The notes below the pieces were generated by a model that worked only from the letters and a program-made list of their open reading frames with translations, was not told where the DNA came from and did not search any database. Source: Nonomuraea sp. (GTDB lineage: Bacteria > Actinomycetota > Actinomycetes > Streptosporangiales > Streptosporangiaceae). From it: DNA of 6,170 nucleotides. The translations under genes were made by a program, and so were the position numbers. Of this stretch, positions 6,004 to 6,170 are shown piece by piece (within the stretch, counting starts at the first letter, position 1; every line of letters begins with the position of its first letter). The stretch is taken from positions 1 through 6,170 of the forward strand of contig JABFVJ010000454.1 in the NCBI GenBank assembly GCA_013362835.1, written 5' to 3'.

Positions 6004-6170
6004 TCAGCGGCCGAAGCAGATGGTGTGGCCCGGGTGGACGCGGTCGGCCTTGTACGTCACCTGGTCGATCGAGACGCCCTTCGGGTCGACCAGGACGAGC
6101 GTGTCGCCCTGGTTGCCGAGCTGTACCCGCCCGTCGAGGGTGACCTGCAGGACGCCTCCGCCCGCGAGCG
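6004..6170 (-). CDS. C-terminal end of a lamin-tail-domain-like protein (5' part outside window)
   Basis: On the minus strand a frame stays open from the right edge (first full codon 6168-6166) to a TGA at 6006-6004, giving 54 residues and no start codon needed in the window. The peptide reads as alternating beta strands: GGGVLQVTLDGRVQLGNQGDT, then LVLVDPKGVSIDQVTYKAD, ending HTICFGR. The 'L.N.GDT..L.DP.G...D.VTY' pattern is characteristic of the lamin tail domain, an immunoglobulin-like beta sandwich often found at the C-terminus of actinobacterial secreted or surface proteins and nucleases. Only the end of the domain is visible, so the full protein, any catalytic domain and any signal peptide cannot be judged. 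The gene converges on the operon, and there is no sign that it belongs to the MoxR-VWA system. Confidence 0.6.
   Translation of the reverse strand, partial: LAGGGVLQVTLDGRVQLGNQGDTLVLVDPKGVSIDQVTYKADRVHPGHTICFGR

Overview
The window is about 70% G+C, and its coding frames are strongly biased to G/C in the third codon position. This points to a high-GC actinobacterium. The frequent CGTACG/GTACG strings and overall style would fit a Streptosporangiaceae-like genome, but that family-level guess is weak. No tRNA, rRNA, CRISPR array or insertion sequence is visible.

Layout: four plus-strand genes form one very compact transcription unit that enters from the left edge. (1) The 3' part of a gene (1-644) whose product I do not recognise for certain; it may be the SWIM-zinc-finger-type partner often found at such loci. 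(2) A 433-aa protein with a C-terminal von Willebrand factor A domain and an intact MIDAS (641-1942). (3) A 370-aa MoxR-type AAA+ ATPase (1950-3062). (4) A 912-aa DUF5682-type protein (3097-5835). Genes 1/2 overlap by 4 bp (ATGA) and genes 2/3 are 7 bp apart with an AGGAG sequence overlapping the stop codon. Genes 3/4 are joined through a tandem duplication that creates a 13-codon leader ORF, with an ATGA overlap at each of its ends. Two GC-rich hairpins follow gene 4. On the minus strand, converging from the right edge, is the C-terminal end of a protein resembling a lamin-tail-domain protein (6004-6170).

How the genes may work together: a MoxR AAA+ ring paired with a VWA/MIDAS protein is a known chaperone-like module, in which ATP hydrolysis remodels a client or effector contacted through the VWA protein. 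The third member has an N-terminal region with the spaced motifs (His pair, Glu, Arg-rich helix, GxxH) of the TIKI/TraB/ChaN/erythromycin-esterase-like hydrolase fold, followed by a long helical region. It is therefore the best candidate for the enzymatic output of the system. The set resembles the E. coli yehL/yehM/yehP(/yehQ) group and related MoxR-VWA loci discussed as possible conflict or stress systems. The biological role is not established, and nothing in this window shows the target.

The most unusual local feature is the 38-bp-period tandem duplication at 3059-3129. It repeats the start of gene 4, and it places a former coding AAGGAG (Lys-Glu codons) where it can act as the ribosome binding site of the present gene 4 start.
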